A stretch of 64,000 nucleotides of DNA from Streptomyces sp. 549 (GCF_030124175.1 NZ_JASKMT010000004.1:293909-357908), one strand, 5' to 3'; counted from the stretch's first letter, positions 1 to 9,557 are shown. Program-made: numbers and translations. The notes: generated by a model not told the origin, from the sequence alone.

Positions 1-223
1 CGTCCGCTGCCACCCGTGCGGCTCTCCCCGTCACGACGTCTGCTGGTGATCATCGGTTGCCCGGGAAGCGCCGCGCAATGCCTGTGGATAACTCCGGTGC
101 GAGCAGGACCGGCCGGGCCGGGAACCACGGCGGCGGACGGGGAACTGGCCCGGCGACCAGCCGGAACCGGTCCGATGATCGGACGCGGGCAGGCCCAGAG
201 GGGCACCGGCGGCGGTCCGGCGG
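1..223. other. Left-edge non-coding stretch with one DnaA box
   Basis: No reading frame here has convincing protein character on either strand. The only recognisable motif is a perfect DnaA-box match (TGTGGATAA) at 83-91. A single box has little meaning alone. The stretch lies 3' of the minus-strand HxlR gene. Confidence 0.4.
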
Positions 224-634
224 TCAGTCGCGGAAGGCCTCCGGGCAGGCGGAGCTGCCACCGGGGAGGTGGGCGTCGGCCCAGCGGGTGAGTTCGGTCA
301 TCGCCGGGCGCAGTGCGAGACCGGCGTCGGTGAGGCGGTAGCTCACCCTGGTGGGCGGGCCCTCCTGGACCGAGCGCAGCACCAGGCCGAGGGCGGCCAG
401 CTCGGAGAGCCGGTCGGCGAGCATGCGCTCGCTGATGCCGGGCACGGCGCGTCGCAGCTCGGCGAAGTGGCCGGGACCGCTGATGAGGGCGGCGATGACG
501 AGCCCCGTCCAGCGCTTGCCGAGCACCTCGAAGACCCGGGTGAGGCCTCCCTCCGGCGAGGCGCACATCTCGGGCGGGGCGCACGCCTCACCCACACCGT
601 CCCCGTACGCCGCCGTCCCCGCTGCCTCAGCCAT
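224..634 (-). CDS. HxlR-family winged-helix regulator (redox/quinone-type)
   Basis: A 136-residue protein made almost entirely of one HxlR domain: a short N-terminal tail, the family signature LGKRWTG near residue 40, a recognition-helix region with GISERMLADRLSEL, and a wing with RVSYRLTDAG. Cysteines sit at about residues 18 and 24, just ahead of the domain, where redox-sensing HxlR proteins such as Bacillus YodB place their reactive cysteine. It is divergent from an azoreductase gene, the same pairing as yodB with azoR1, so it probably represses that gene and itself until oxidised or alkylated by quinones. The ATG at 634 was chosen. A GTG at 658 in the same frame is possible and would add eight residues. 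The family call is strong; the inducer is inferred. Confidence 0.85.
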   Translation of the reverse strand: MAEAAGTAAYGDGVGEACAPPEMCASPEGGLTRVFEVLGKRWTGLVIAALISGPGHFAELRRAVPGISERMLADRLSELAALGLVLRSVQEGPPTRVSYRLTDAGLALRPAMTELTRWADAHLPGGSSACPEAFRD

Positions 635-670
635 GCCTCCACAGTAGTGGACCCGCACAAGGTGCTGCGG

Positions 671-723
671 AAAAGTAAGTAGCTATGCTATTAGTAGTTT
701 CAGGCAGGAAGTAATGTACTTAC
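671..723. promoter_or_regulatory. Candidate HxlR operator between the divergent genes
   Basis: This A+T-rich island in a G+C-rich genome carries GTAAGTA at 675-681 and its exact inverse TACTTAC at 717-723. A compact dyad GTAA-N5-TTAC also lies at 711-723. Operators of YodB-type regulators contain the same GTAAGTA half-site. The position fits control of both the HxlR gene and azoR. Binding is inferred. Confidence 0.6.
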
Positions 724-738
724 CCACCTGGAGACGTC

Positions 739-1389
739 ATGGCCACGCTGCTGCACATCGACTCGTCCGTCAACGGCGATCACTCCGCCTCCCGCGCCGT
801 CACCGCGGTGTTCCGCGCCGCGTGGCTGGCCCAGCACCCGGGCGGCCGGGTCGTCGAGCGCGACCTGGCCGCCGACCCGCTGCCGCACCTCGACGCGAGT
901 GCCGCCCAGGCCGGCTACGTCCCGCCCGCCGACCGCACGCCCGAGCAGCAGGCGTCCTTCGCACTGCGCGAGGAGCTGGCCACCGAACTGGAGCAGGCCG
1001 ACGCGGTGGTGATCGGCGCGCCCATGTACAACTGGTCGATCCCCTCCGGCCTCAAGGCGTGGCTCGACCACGTGATCATCGGAGGCCGCACCGCCATGAC
1101 GGAGAACCCGAGCGCCGCCGGCACGCCCGTCACGGTGGTCGCCAGCCGCGGCGGCTCCTACGCTCCCGGCACGCCGCAGGAGGGCAACGACTTCGTGCAG
1201 GACTACCTGCGCCACGCGCTCGGCACCGGCCTGGGCCTGGACGTCGACTTCATCGTGCCGGAGCTGACCCTGGCCCCCAGCGTGCCCGCCATGAGCGAGC
1301 TGATCCCGCTCTTCGAGGCGTCCCGCGCCAAGGCCCACGAGGAGGCCGAGACCAAGGCCAAGGCCCTCGCCTCCCGCCTCGCGGCCTGA
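739..1389 (+). CDS. azoR: FMN-dependent NADH azoreductase (AzoR/AcpD family)
   Basis: A 216-residue flavodoxin-fold enzyme of standard family length. The N-terminus has the flavin phosphate-binding loop (HIDSSVNGDHSASRAV). Around residues 93-112 is the family signature PMYNWSIPSGLKAWLDHV, and ASRGGSY follows near residue 135. Members reduce azo dyes and quinones with two electrons from NAD(P)H; physiological roles are mostly in quinone and thiol stress. An SD-like GGAG lies just upstream of the ATG. The divergent HxlR gene and the dyad between them suggest oxidant- or quinone-responsive control, as for Bacillus azoR1. A hairpin at 1453-1499 ends the unit. Confidence 0.9.
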   Translation: MATLLHIDSSVNGDHSASRAVTAVFRAAWLAQHPGGRVVERDLAADPLPHLDASAAQAGYVPPADRTPEQQASFALREELATELEQADAVVIGAPMYNWSIPSGLKAWLDHVIIGGRTAMTENPSAAGTPVTVVASRGGSYAPGTPQEGNDFVQDYLRHALGTGLGLDVDFIVPELTLAPSVPAMSELIPLFEASRAKAHEEAETKAKALASRLAA

Positions 1390-1452
1390 CACTGCCCGGC
1401 AGTCCGATGCCTGCCTCGCGGCCTGACACCCGCCTCACGGCCTGAGGCCGCC

Positions 1453-1499
1453 CGTGCCCGCGGGGTCCGCGCCGCACCCCTCCCGGACCCGCGGGCACG
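1453..1499 (+). terminator. Hairpin terminator after azoR
   Basis: A long G+C-rich inverted repeat: CGTGCCCGCGGGGTCCG pairs with CGGACCCGCGGGCACG with one bulged G, around a 14-nt loop. There is no U-tract, as is usual in streptomycetes. Confidence 0.65.
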
Positions 1500-1606
1500 C
1501 GTCCTGACGGGAAGCCGGCGCACGGGACATGTGACGGGACGGTGGGCGCGGCGGGTTCTCATCGGTGTCGGCGGCGACCTGGCGAGGGGATGGCAGGCTC
1601 CTCGCC

Positions 1607-2119
1607 ATGTACGGAGATCCGCAGAACAGGTCAACACCGAGGTTGTGGGGGTGGGTCGCGTGCACCTGGGCGGTCGTCTTCGCCGTGCTCCACTTCTACT
1701 GGGCTCTGGGCGGCGAGTGGGGTCTGAGTGAATCGGCGGGCCCCCTGGCCGAGGAGCGCCCCGTGTGGTTCGTGGTGGTGGGCCTGTGGGGCGTGGGGAC
1801 GCTGTGCCTGGCCACCGGGGCGCTGGGATGGCTCCTCACCCGGCCGCGGCCGAGGGGCTGGGCCGGAACGACGGTCAGGCTTCTGGGATGGGGTGCCTGC
1901 GCACTGCTGCTGGCGCGCAGCGCCGCCGTCTGGGCGCTGCTGCTGACCGATCCCTCGGGTCAGCGGACAGAGACCAGCCCCGAACAGCGGTCCTGGACGC
2001 TCTTGCTGTGGAACCCCTGGTTCCTGGTCGGCGGTCTTGCCTTCGGCCTCGCCGCCCTCTCGTACGGCCGGGTGAAGGGCCGGGTGAAGGGCCGAGCGGC
2101 ACTTCCCAACGCGAGCTGA
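1607..2119 (+). CDS. DUF3995 family integral membrane protein
   Basis: About 170 residues with four hydrophobic segments (roughly residues 12-30, 50-72, 86-108 and 133-153) and the HFYWALGGEWG stretch near residue 30 that marks DUF3995. The family is small, four-helix and of unknown function. The ATG at 1607 is preferred because the protein then begins just before the first helix; an upstream in-frame start at 1565 would add 14 unconserved-looking residues. It is convergent with meaB, with a hairpin between them. The C-terminus has a short basic repeat (GRVKGRVKGR). Confidence 0.7.
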   Translation: MYGDPQNRSTPRLWGWVACTWAVVFAVLHFYWALGGEWGLSESAGPLAEERPVWFVVVGLWGVGTLCLATGALGWLLTRPRPRGWAGTTVRLLGWGACALLLARSAAVWALLLTDPSGQRTETSPEQRSWTLLLWNPWFLVGGLAFGLAALSYGRVKGRVKGRAALPNAS

Positions 2120-2174
2120 GGGCCCCAGCGGAGGCGGCCAGGCCCTTTGCGTGACGAATGACCGTCCGAGGAAG

Positions 2175-2202
2175 GCCCTGACCGTCCAAGGAAGGTCAGG
2201 GC
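2175..2202. terminator. Hairpin between convergent DUF3995 gene and meaB
   Basis: GCCCTGACC at 2175-2183 pairs with GGTCAGGGC at 2194-2202. The right arm overlaps the meaB stop codon at 2196-2198, so it sits exactly at the convergence point and could act in both directions. Confidence 0.6.
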
Positions 2203-3209
2203 GTCGGCGGGCCCGCCTCCGGGGTCAGCCCCGAGAAGGCGGCGAGCAGGCGTTCGGCGGCCAGCGTCGCGGTGAGCGTGCCGTCCCTGACCTCCTGCTC
2301 CAGGCCGGGGGCGAGGCGCCGCACCTCCGGGTGGTCCCGCAGCCGGTCGAGCAGCTGGTCGCGGACCATCGACCACACCCACTCCACCTGCTGGTCGCGC
2401 CGCTTGCCCTCCAGCGCGCCGGTGGTGTCGAGGATGCGGCGGTGCTGCTCCAGCCGGTCCCAGACGTCCTCCAGGCCGGTGCCCTCCTGAGCGCTGCACG
2501 TGAGCACCGGCGGGTTCCAGGGCGCGTCCGGCGGCTGCAGCAGCCGCAGCGCCCCGGCGAGTTCACGGGCGGCGGAGCGGGCGTCCCGCTCGTGCGGGCC
2601 GTCGGCCTTGTTGACGGCGACCACGTCGGCCAGCTCCAGCACGCCCTTCTTGATGCCCTGGAGCTGGTCGCCGGTCCTGGCGAGGGTGAGCAGCAGGAAC
2701 GAGTCGACCATGCCGGCGACGGTGATCTCCGACTGCCCGACGCCGACCGTCTCCACCAGCACCACGTCGTACCCGGCGGCCTCCATCACCACCATCGTCT
2801 CGCGCGTGGCTCGGGCCACGCCGCCCAGCGTGCCTGAGGTCGGTGACGGCCGGACGAACGCCGCCGGGTCCACGGCGAGACGGGCCATCCGGGTCTTGTC
2901 GCCCAGGATCGAGCCGCCGCTGCGGCCGGACGACGGGTCGACGGCCAGCACCGCGACCCGGTGCCCCAGCCCGGTCAGCATCGAGCCCAGCGCGTCGATG
3001 AACGTCGACTTGCCGACTCCGGGCACCCCGCTGATGCCCACCCGGCGGGCCTTGCCCGCGAACGGCAGCAGCTCCACCAGCAGTTGCTGGGCGAGCTGCC
3101 GGTGGTCGGCGCGGGTGGACTCGACCAGGGTGATGGCCCGGGCGATCCGCGCCCGTGACCCCTCCCGCACACCCTGGACGTAGGCGTCGAGGTCGATCTT
3201 CGGCGGCAT
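2196..3209 (-). CDS. meaB: Methylmalonyl-CoA mutase-associated G3E GTPase (MeaB/ArgK)
   Basis: A 337-residue SIMIBI-class GTPase. It has a Walker A/P-loop GVPGVGKST near residue 60, a Walker B-type AVDPSS near residue 97, VETVGVGQSE near residue 150, and the NKAD guanine-specificity motif near residue 200. MeaB proteins gate adenosylcobalamin loading into methylmalonyl-CoA mutase and protect it from inactivation. It is the last gene of the mutA-mutB-meaB operon, 13 bp after mutB, which supports this role over a metallochaperone for another enzyme. It ends at a bidirectional hairpin. Confidence 0.93.
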   Translation of the reverse strand: MPPKIDLDAYVQGVREGSRARIARAITLVESTRADHRQLAQQLLVELLPFAGKARRVGISGVPGVGKSTFIDALGSMLTGLGHRVAVLAVDPSSGRSGGSILGDKTRMARLAVDPAAFVRPSPTSGTLGGVARATRETMVVMEAAGYDVVLVETVGVGQSEITVAGMVDSFLLLTLARTGDQLQGIKKGVLELADVVAVNKADGPHERDARSAARELAGALRLLQPPDAPWNPPVLTCSAQEGTGLEDVWDRLEQHRRILDTTGALEGKRRDQQVEWVWSMVRDQLLDRLRDHPEVRRLAPGLEQEVRDGTLTATLAAERLLAAFSGLTPEAGPPTP

Positions 3210-3222
3210 CAGTGCACGTCGC

Positions 3223-5451
3223 TCACAGCTCGTGGCCGAGGCTCGCCGCCAGCGACCGGACCAGGTCGTGCGCGGCGTCTGGGATCACCGTCCCGGGCGG
3301 GAAGACCGCCGCCGCGCCCATCTCCTTCAGCGGCTCCACGTCCTGCGGCGGGATGACCCCGCCGACCACGACCATGATGTCCTCGCGTCCCTGCCCGGCC
3401 AGTTCCTCACGCAGCGCCGGCACCAGCGTCATGTGACCGGCCGCCAGCGAGGAGACACCGATGATGTGCACGTCGGCCTCGACGGCCTGGAGCGCCACCT
3501 CGCCGGGCGTCTGGAACAGCGGGCCGACGTCGACGTCGAATCCCAGGTCGGCGAAGGCGGTCGCGATGACCTTCTGGCCGCGGTCGTGGCCGTCCTGGCC
3601 CATCTTGGCGACCAGGATGCGCGGCCGGCGCCCCTCGGCCTGCTCGAACTCGCCGACCAGGGCGCGGGTGCGCTCCAGCGCGGAGGACGGCCCGGCTTCG
3701 TCTCGGTACACACCGGAGATCGTACGGATCTGGCCCGCGTGGCGCCCGTACACCTTCTCCAACGCGTCGGAGATCTCACCCACGGTGGCCATGGCGCGGG
3801 CCGCGTTCACCGCCAGGTGCAGCAGGTTGCCCTCCAGGCTGCCACCGTCGCGGTGGCCCTCCTCGGCCGCCGCGGTCAGCGCGCGCAGCGCGTCCTGGCA
3901 GGCGTCCTCGTCGCGCTCCTCGCGAAGCCGCCGCAGCTTGGCGATCTGCTGGGCGCGCACCGAGGAGTTGTCGACCTTCAGCACGTCGATCTGCTCGTCG
4001 GTCTCCACCCGGTACTTGTTGACGCCGATCACCGGCTGCCGGCCCGAGTCGATGCGGGCCTGGGTGCGGGCGGCGGCCTCCTCCACGCGCAGCTTCGGAA
4101 TGCCCGCGTCGATGGCCTTCGCCATGCCGCCGGCCTGCTCGACCTCCTGGATGTGCTGCCAGGCGCGCCGCGCGAGGTCGTGCGTGAGCCGCTCCACGTA
4201 GGCGCTGCCGCCCCACGGGTCGATGACCCGGCAGGTGCCCGACTCCTGCTGGAGCAGCAACTGCGTGTTGCGGGCGATGCGCGCGGAGAAGTCGGTGGGC
4301 AGCGCCAGCGCCTCGTCGAGCGCGTTGGTGTGCAGCGACTGGGTGTGGCCCTGGGTCGCCGCCATCGCCTCCACGCAGGTGCGGGTCACGTTGTTGAAGA
4401 CGTCCTGGGCGGTCAGCGACCAGCCGGATGTCTGCGAATGGGTGCGCAGCGAGAGCGACTTGGCGTTCTTCGGCTCGAACTCCCGTACCAGCTTGGCCCA
4501 CAGCAGGCGGGCCGCCCGCAACTTGGCGACCTCCATGAAGAAGTTCATGCCGATCGCCCAGAAGAACGACAGCCGGGGCGCGAACGCGTCCACGTCCAGT
4601 CCGGCGCCCATGCCCGCCCGCAGGTACTCGACACCGTCCGCCAGGGTGTACGCCAGCTCCAGGTCGGCCGTCGCCCCGGCCTCCTGGATGTGGTAGCCGG
4701 AGATGGAGATCGAGTTGTACCGCGGCATCTTCTGCGAGGTGTACGCGAAGATGTCGGAGATGATCCGCATCGACGGCAGCGGCGGGTAGATGTAGGTGTT
4801 GCGGACCATGAACTCCTTGAGGATGTCGTTCTGGATGGTCCCCGCCAGCTTCTCCGGCGGCACACCCTGCTCCTCGGCGGCGACGATGTACAGCGCCAGC
4901 ACGGGCAGCACCGCGCCGTTCATCGTCATCGACACGCTCATCCGGTCCAGCGGGATGCCGTCGAACAACTGCCGCATGTCGTAGATGGAGTCGATGGCGA
5001 CGCCCGCCATGCCGACGTCGCCGGTGACGCGCGGGTGGTCGCTGTCGTAGCCGCGGTGCGTGGGCAGGTCGAAGGCGACCGACAGGCCCTTCTGTCCGGC
5101 CGCCAGGTTGCGCCGGTAGAAGGCGTTGGACTCCTCGGCGGTGGAGAACCCGGCGTACTGCCGGATCGTCCACGGCTGGTTGACGTACATCGTCGGGTAC
5201 GGGCCGCGCAGGTAGGGCGCGACGCCCGGGTAGGTGCCCAGGAAGTCGAGACCGGCCAGGTCGTCCGCGGTGTACAGCGGCTTGACGCCGATGCCCTCCG
5301 GGGTCTCCCACACCAGGTCCTCGGCGCTCTTGCCCGCGCTCTGCTGCAGGGCCTCCCGCCAGCGGTCCGCGTCCGCCGAAGACGCCGGGCCCGCGGGGTT
5401 CTCCGCCGGGTCCAGCCCGACGCCGGTGAAGTCCGGAATGCCGCCGCTCAT
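3223..5451 (-). CDS. mutB: Methylmalonyl-CoA mutase, large (catalytic) subunit
   Basis: A protein of about 742 residues, the usual length for the catalytic alpha subunit. An N-terminal TIM barrel contains the substrate-contact region around [11 protein letters not shown], followed by a linker and a C-terminal B12-binding domain. That domain carries the cobalt-ligating DxHxxG motif ([12 protein letters not shown], histidine near residue 621). It interconverts (R)-methylmalonyl-CoA and succinyl-CoA, which in actinomycetes feeds odd-chain and branched-chain catabolism and supplies polyketide extender units. The mutA stop overlaps the ATG at 5451 by one base (TGATG), implying translational coupling. 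A GTG one codon upstream, at 5454, is an alternative start. Confidence 0.96.
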   Translation of the reverse strand: MSGGIPDFTGVGLDPAENPAGPASSADADRWREALQQSAGKSAEDLVWETPEGIGVKPLYTADDLAGLDFLGTYPGVAPYLRGPYPTMYVNQPWTIRQYAGFSTAEESNAFYRRNLAAGQKGLSVAFDLPTHRGYDSDHPRVTGDVGMAGVAIDSIYDMRQLFDGIPLDRMSVSMTMNGAVLPVLALYIVAAEEQGVPPEKLAGTIQNDILKEFMVRNTYIYPPLPSMRIISDIFAYTSQKMPRYNSISISGYHIQEAGATADLELAYTLADGVEYLRAGMGAGLDVDAFAPRLSFFWAIGMNFFMEVAKLRAARLLWAKLVREFEPKNAKSLSLRTHSQTSGWSLTAQDVFNNVTRTCVEAMAATQGHTQSLHTNALDEALALPTDFSARIARNTQLLLQQESGTCRVIDPWGGSAYVERLTHDLARRAWQHIQEVEQAGGMAKAIDAGIPKLRVEEAAARTQARIDSGRQPVIGVNKYRVETDEQIDVLKVDNSSVRAQQIAKLRRLREERDEDACQDALRALTAAAEEGHRDGGSLEGNLLHLAVNAARAMATVGEISDALEKVYGRHAGQIRTISGVYRDEAGPSSALERTRALVGEFEQAEGRRPRILVAKMGQDGHDRGQKVIATAFADLGFDVDVGPLFQTPGEVALQAVEADVHIIGVSSLAAGHMTLVPALREELAGQGREDIMVVVGGVIPPQDVEPLKEMGAAAVFPPGTVIPDAAHDLVRSLAASLGHEL

Positions 5452-7439
5452 CACACCACTCCCGCTTCGTTCGGACCCGCGTCGCCGCGCCCTGGCGCAC
5501 CCGCCGCACCGGCACCGGCGCCGCCTCCGGCATCCGGCCGGTCGGCGCCGACACCGAGCACCTCGTGCAGGTCGCGCAGCAGCGCCACCGCGTCACCGCC
5601 GGCCCGCACGAAGGTGTCCACGCCGGCCGCCTCGTACGCCGCCCGCTGCTCGCCCGGCTTCCCGGCGAGCAGCACCCGGCGGGCGCCGGCGGCGCGCAGC
5701 GCCTCGGCGACCGGCACGGCCTGCTCGGTGTACAGCGTGTCGGTCGAGCACAGGCAGGCCGCCACCGCGCCGCTGCCGCGCAGGGCCTCGGCCGCGGCAG
5801 CCGGGTCGGCGACCTCGACCAGGACGGGTTCGAGGCCGCCCGCCTGGAGCAGGTTGGCGGCGAACCCGGCACGTGCCGTGTAGGCCGCCGCGCCGCCCAG
5901 CGCGGCCAGCAGCACTTTCGGCCGCTCGCCGGTCGCGGCGAGGTGCGCGTCCGACCGGGCCCGCAGCTCCTCGTACGCCTCGTCCCTGCGCACCCGCGGC
6001 AGCCCCCCGGTGGGGCCCTCGGGGGCCGGGTCCCGGCGCACCGGCTCCTCGGTCAGGTTGGGGAACTCGCTGACGCCGGTGATCGGCTCCCGGCGGTGCG
6101 CCAGCCGCTCGCTCCGGCGCTGCCAGGTGGCGTCCAGCCGCCGCCGCACGGTGCCGTCGGCCAGCGCGGCCCGCTGCCCGCCGGCCCGCTCGACCTCCTG
6201 GAACCAGTCCCAGGCGGCCCGCGCCAGCTCCTCGGTGAGCTGCTCGACGTACCAGGAGCCGCCCGCCGGGTCGATGACCCGGGCGACGTGCGACTCCTCG
6301 ACGAGGATGGTGGACGTGTTGCGGGCGATGCGCCGGGCGAACGCGTCCGGCAGCCCCGCCGCGTGGTCGAAGGGCAGAACGGTGACCGCCTCCGCGCCGC
6401 CCACTCCGGCGGCGAGCGACGCCACGGTGGTGCGCAGCATGTTCACCCACGGGTCGCGGCGGGACATCATCACCGACGAGGTCACCGCGTGCTGCCGCTG
6501 CGCGGCGGCGGGCGAGTCCGCGCCGCTCACCTGCGTGACGCGGGCCCAGAGCCGCCTGGCGGCGCGGAACTTGGCGATGGTGGTGAACTGGTCGGCGGTC
6601 GCCGCGTAGCGGAACTCCAGCTGCCGGCAGGCGTCCTCGACGCTCAGTCCGGCCGCGGTGAGGGCACGCAGGTAGGCGACGCCGGTGGCCAGCGAGCAGC
6701 CCAGCTCCTCGGCGGGTGAGGCCCCGGCCTCGTGGTAGGGCAGCGCGTCGACGGTCATCACCCGCAGCCCGGGATGGGTGCGGCCGACGGCGCGGGCCCG
6801 CGCGGCGGCGGCGTCGAGCAGGCCGTCCGTCGCGGTGTCGTCGCCGGTCCTGGCCAGGAGGCCCAGCGGGTCCGCGCCCAGGTTGCCCGCCACCGCGGAG
6901 GGCGGCACGCCGCGGTCGGCCGCCAGGCCGAGCAGCGCGTCGGCGGCGGCCTCGCCGTCGGCGCCCGCGTCCAGCACGACCGGCGCCAGGTCCAGGTAGA
7001 CGCCCTCCAGCACGGCGGGCAGGTCGGCGACGTCGATGCCGCCGCGGCCCAGCACCAGCCACAGCGCGCCGACGCCGTTCTCCAGGTCGGCGAGCACCGC
7101 CTCGTTGGCCTGCCGGGCGTCGGCCCGGCGGTGCTGCTGGCGTACCTGCCAGCCCGCGGGCGTGCTGCCCTGCGGCGAGGCGCCGCGCAGGTAGGGGGCG
7201 GAGCCCGGGTAGCCGCCGGGCACGGCGGAGGCCGGGGCGACGTCGTCCGCGGTGTACAGCGGACGCGTGCGCAGCCCGTCCTCGAGCTCGGTGGACAGCG
7301 CGTGTTCCGCCGCGTCCCCCTCCAGGCCACTTCTGCCCGCCTTGCGCAGCACACCCTCCACGAGGTGCTGCCACTGGGCACGGGTGGCTTCGGGGAACTC
7401 GGCGGCCAGCGAAAGCCCGTCATCAGGCAGGACCGTCAT
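5451..7439 (-). CDS. mutA: Methylmalonyl-CoA mutase, small (beta) subunit
   Basis: A 662-residue paralogue of the catalytic subunit, first gene of mutA-mutB-meaB. It keeps the TIM-barrel and Rossmann layout, but the C-terminal domain around [10 protein letters not shown] lacks the DxHxxG histidine. This matches the known non-B12-binding beta subunit, which stabilises the heterodimer. The ATG at 7439 was chosen because the 15 extra residues available upstream are low-complexity and unlike the family. A 145-bp gap separates it from arsC; no cobalamin riboswitch signature was recognised there. Confidence 0.93.
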   Translation of the reverse strand: MTVLPDDGLSLAAEFPEATRAQWQHLVEGVLRKAGRSGLEGDAAEHALSTELEDGLRTRPLYTADDVAPASAVPGGYPGSAPYLRGASPQGSTPAGWQVRQQHRRADARQANEAVLADLENGVGALWLVLGRGGIDVADLPAVLEGVYLDLAPVVLDAGADGEAAADALLGLAADRGVPPSAVAGNLGADPLGLLARTGDDTATDGLLDAAAARARAVGRTHPGLRVMTVDALPYHEAGASPAEELGCSLATGVAYLRALTAAGLSVEDACRQLEFRYAATADQFTTIAKFRAARRLWARVTQVSGADSPAAAQRQHAVTSSVMMSRRDPWVNMLRTTVASLAAGVGGAEAVTVLPFDHAAGLPDAFARRIARNTSTILVEESHVARVIDPAGGSWYVEQLTEELARAAWDWFQEVERAGGQRAALADGTVRRRLDATWQRRSERLAHRREPITGVSEFPNLTEEPVRRDPAPEGPTGGLPRVRRDEAYEELRARSDAHLAATGERPKVLLAALGGAAAYTARAGFAANLLQAGGLEPVLVEVADPAAAAEALRGSGAVAACLCSTDTLYTEQAVPVAEALRAAGARRVLLAGKPGEQRAAYEAAGVDTFVRAGGDAVALLRDLHEVLGVGADRPDAGGGAGAGAAGAPGRGDAGPNEAGVV

Positions 7440-7584
7440 AGACGGCAGGCTAGGGGAGGTGCACCTTCGAGCGCAGCGGCGCACGGATGTGACCTTGGAC
7501 TCTCACACCGCGTCCCCCGAAGGGCGCACAGCGTTCCCGGAACGGAACCGGTCCGGCCCAGGCCCGGCCCGAGGGCGGTCGATG

Positions 7585-7992
7585 TCAGGCGGCGGGGGCG
7601 ATCTCGGCGATCAGGCCCTCGATCCGGGTGCGGATCTCGTCGCGGATGGGCCGGACGGCCTCCACGCCCTGACCGGCCGGGTCGTCCAGCTTCCAGTCCA
7701 GGTAGCGCTTGCCGGGGAAGACCGGGCAGGTGTCGCCGCAGCCCATGGTGATGACCACGTCGGACGCCTTGACGGCGTCGGTGGTGAGGACCTTCGGGGT
7801 CTCGGCGGCGATGTCGACGCCGACCTCGCGCATGGCCTCCACCGCGGCGGGGTTCACCCGGTCGGCGGGCGCGGAACCGGCCGACCGGACCTCCACCCGG
7901 TCGCCGGCCAGGTGGGTCAGCCAGGCGGCGGCCATCTGCGACCGGCCGGCGTTGTGCACGCACACGAACAGCACGGAGGGCTTCTCGGTCAT
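7585..7992 (-). CDS. arsC: Arsenate reductase, low-molecular-weight phosphatase fold
   Basis: A 135-residue protein of the LMW-PTP-like arsenate reductase family. The phosphate-binding loop with nucleophilic cysteine is near residue 11 (CVHNAGRSQ). A second cysteine pair lies in GCGDTCP near residue 85, corresponding to the resolving cysteines of thioredoxin- or mycothiol-linked enzymes. It reduces arsenate to arsenite, which Acr3 then exports. It is divergent from arsR-acr3, and the intergenic dyads should control both directions. The exact electron donor cannot be decided from sequence; mycothiol or thioredoxin are both plausible in an actinomycete. Confidence 0.92.
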   Translation of the reverse strand: MTEKPSVLFVCVHNAGRSQMAAAWLTHLAGDRVEVRSAGSAPADRVNPAAVEAMREVGVDIAAETPKVLTTDAVKASDVVITMGCGDTCPVFPGKRYLDWKLDDPAGQGVEAVRPIRDEIRTRIEGLIAEIAPAA

Positions 7993-8074
7993 CGCGGTCT
8001 CTCTCTGTCTCCGGGAGCAGGACCGTTTCCGGGTGGAGGAAACCGGCTGCCCCCTGCGGGCTCGGGCCGGCTGG

Positions 8075-8114
8075 CATCAGCGCCGACTGATGTGACAGTA
8101 TCAGCACATGCTGA
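8075..8114. promoter_or_regulatory. Tandem ArsR operators overlapping the arsR start
   Basis: Two perfect dyads lie in the arsC-arsR gap. CATCAG-N6-CTGATG spans 8075-8092. TCAGCA-CA-TGCTGA spans 8101-8114 and covers the arsR start codon at 8108. ATCAG/CTGAT half-sites are typical of ArsR operators. Their placement predicts autorepression together with control of arsC. Confidence 0.75.
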
Positions 8115-8422
8115 CGTCAGTAGACGCTGATCTGATCCGGGTACTCGCCGACCCGCTCAGGCTCCGGATCGTCACCCTGCTCGCCGGCGAGACGCTCTGC
8201 ACCACCCATCTCGTCGAGGAGACGGGCGCACGTCAGACCAACCTGTCCAACCACCTCCGCCTGATGCGCGAGGCCGGGGTCGTCGAGACCGAACCGTGCG
8301 GCCGTTACACCTACTACAAGCTCCGCCCGGACGTGCTCGACGCCCTGGCCGGCTCGTTCGCCGAACTGGCCGCCGCAGCCCGCGGAACCGTCGACCAGCA
8401 GAAGAAGAGGCCCTGCGCGTGA
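8108..8422 (+). CDS. arsR: ArsR/SmtB-family arsenic-responsive repressor
   Basis: A 104-residue winged-helix repressor: LADPLRLRIVTLL in helix 1-2, the DNA-recognition segment ARQTNLSNHLRLM, and a wing with GRYTYYKLRP. Candidate metalloid ligands are the cysteine in GETLCTTHL, aligned with the ELCVCDL site although only one cysteine remains, plus C62-region EPCG and a C-terminal RPCA. The site is therefore not the classical E. coli arrangement. No SD precedes the ATG, and an upstream in-frame ATG at 8090 is followed at once by a stop, so translation may be leaderless. The gene overlaps acr3 by four bases (GTGA). Confidence 0.92.
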   Translation: MLTSVDADLIRVLADPLRLRIVTLLAGETLCTTHLVEETGARQTNLSNHLRLMREAGVVETEPCGRYTYYKLRPDVLDALAGSFAELAAAARGTVDQQKKRPCA

Positions 8423-9540
8423 CCCGCACCGACCCAGCGACCACCACCGGATCGACCGATCCGCAGGGCGCGGCGATCGTCGCCCGCCTCTCCACGCTCG
8501 ACCGCTTCCTCGCGGTGTGGATCCTGCTCGCCATGGGCGTCGGCCTGGGGCTGGGACGCGTCGTGCCCGGCCTGGACGACGCGCTGGCGGCCGTCGAGGT
8601 GGGCGGCATCTCGCTGCCCATCGCCATCGGCCTGCTGATCATGATGTACCCGGTGCTGGCCAAGGTCCGCTACGACCGGCTCGACACCGTCACCAGCGAC
8701 CGCAGGCTGCTGATCTCCTCACTGGTGATCAACTGGGTCGTCGGCCCGGCCGTGATGTTCGCGCTCGCCTGGATCTTCCTGCCCGACCTGCCCGAATACC
8801 GCACCGGCCTGATCATCGTCGGCCTGGCGCGCTGCATCGCCATGGTCATCATCTGGAACGACCTGGCCTGCGGCGACCGCGAGGCGGCGGCCGTGCTCGT
8901 CGCCCTGAACTCCGTCTTCCAGGTCTTCGCGTTCGGCCTGCTCGGCTGGTTCTACCTCGACCTGCTGCCCGGCTGGCTGGGCCTCGGCGACGGCGAGAGC
9001 CTCGACGTGTCGATGCTGTCCATCGCCGTCAACGTGGTGATCTTCCTCGGCGTCCCGCTGCTCGCCGGCTTCCTCACCCGCCGCGTCGGCGAGCAGCGCA
9101 TGGGCCGGGAGCGCTACGAGAACACGCTGCTGCCGAAGATCGGCCCGTGGGCGCTGTACGGCCTGCTGTTCACGATCGTCATCCTCTTCGCCCTCCAGGG
9201 CGGCACCATCACCAGCCGGCCCGGCGACGTGGCGCGCATCGCACTGCCGCTGCTCGTCTACTTCGCCCTGATGTGGTTCGGCACCTTCGCGCTCGGCAAG
9301 GCCATCGGCCTGGCCTACGACCGCACCACGACGCTCGCCTTCACCGCGGCCGGCAACAACTTCGAACTCGCCATCGCCGTCGCCATCGGCGCCTTCGGCG
9401 TCACCTCCGGCGAGGCGCTGTCCGGCGTCGTCGGCCCGCTCATCGAGGTGCCGGTACTGATCGGCCTGGTGTACGTCTCCCTGGCGTGGCGCCGCAGGTT
9501 CGGCGCGAAGCAGCTCACCAGCACCTCCAAGGACGGCTGA
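8419..9540 (+). CDS. acr3: Acr3-type arsenite efflux permease
   Basis: About 373 residues with ten hydrophobic segments, typical of the BART-superfamily Acr3 exporter. The family signature around residues 135-175 is clear: RCIAMVIIWNDLACGD and ALNSVFQVFAFG, with the conserved cysteine needed for As(III) transport in the first. Acr3 uses the proton gradient to expel arsenite. The GTG start at 8419 overlaps the arsR stop, so the two are co-translated. With arsC it makes a minimal three-gene arsenate resistance set; no ArsA, ArsD or ArsT-like gene is nearby. A perfect 14-bp hairpin follows. Confidence 0.95.
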   Translation: MTRTDPATTTGSTDPQGAAIVARLSTLDRFLAVWILLAMGVGLGLGRVVPGLDDALAAVEVGGISLPIAIGLLIMMYPVLAKVRYDRLDTVTSDRRLLISSLVINWVVGPAVMFALAWIFLPDLPEYRTGLIIVGLARCIAMVIIWNDLACGDREAAAVLVALNSVFQVFAFGLLGWFYLDLLPGWLGLGDGESLDVSMLSIAVNVVIFLGVPLLAGFLTRRVGEQRMGRERYENTLLPKIGPWALYGLLFTIVILFALQGGTITSRPGDVARIALPLLVYFALMWFGTFALGKAIGLAYDRTTTLAFTAAGNNFELAIAVAIGAFGVTSGEALSGVVGPLIEVPVLIGLVYVSLAWRRRFGAKQLTSTSKDG

Positions 9541-9557
9541 GCCGGACGGACTGCGGA

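Noticed and set aside
83..91. Single perfect DnaA box near the left edge
   Set aside because: One 9-mer is expected by chance at this scale and has no neighbours, unlike the 21.7-21.9 kb cluster.
7440..7584. Cobalamin riboswitch before mutA
   Set aside because: The gap is only 145 bp and shows no B12-box or riboswitch-like paired elements that I can recognise.
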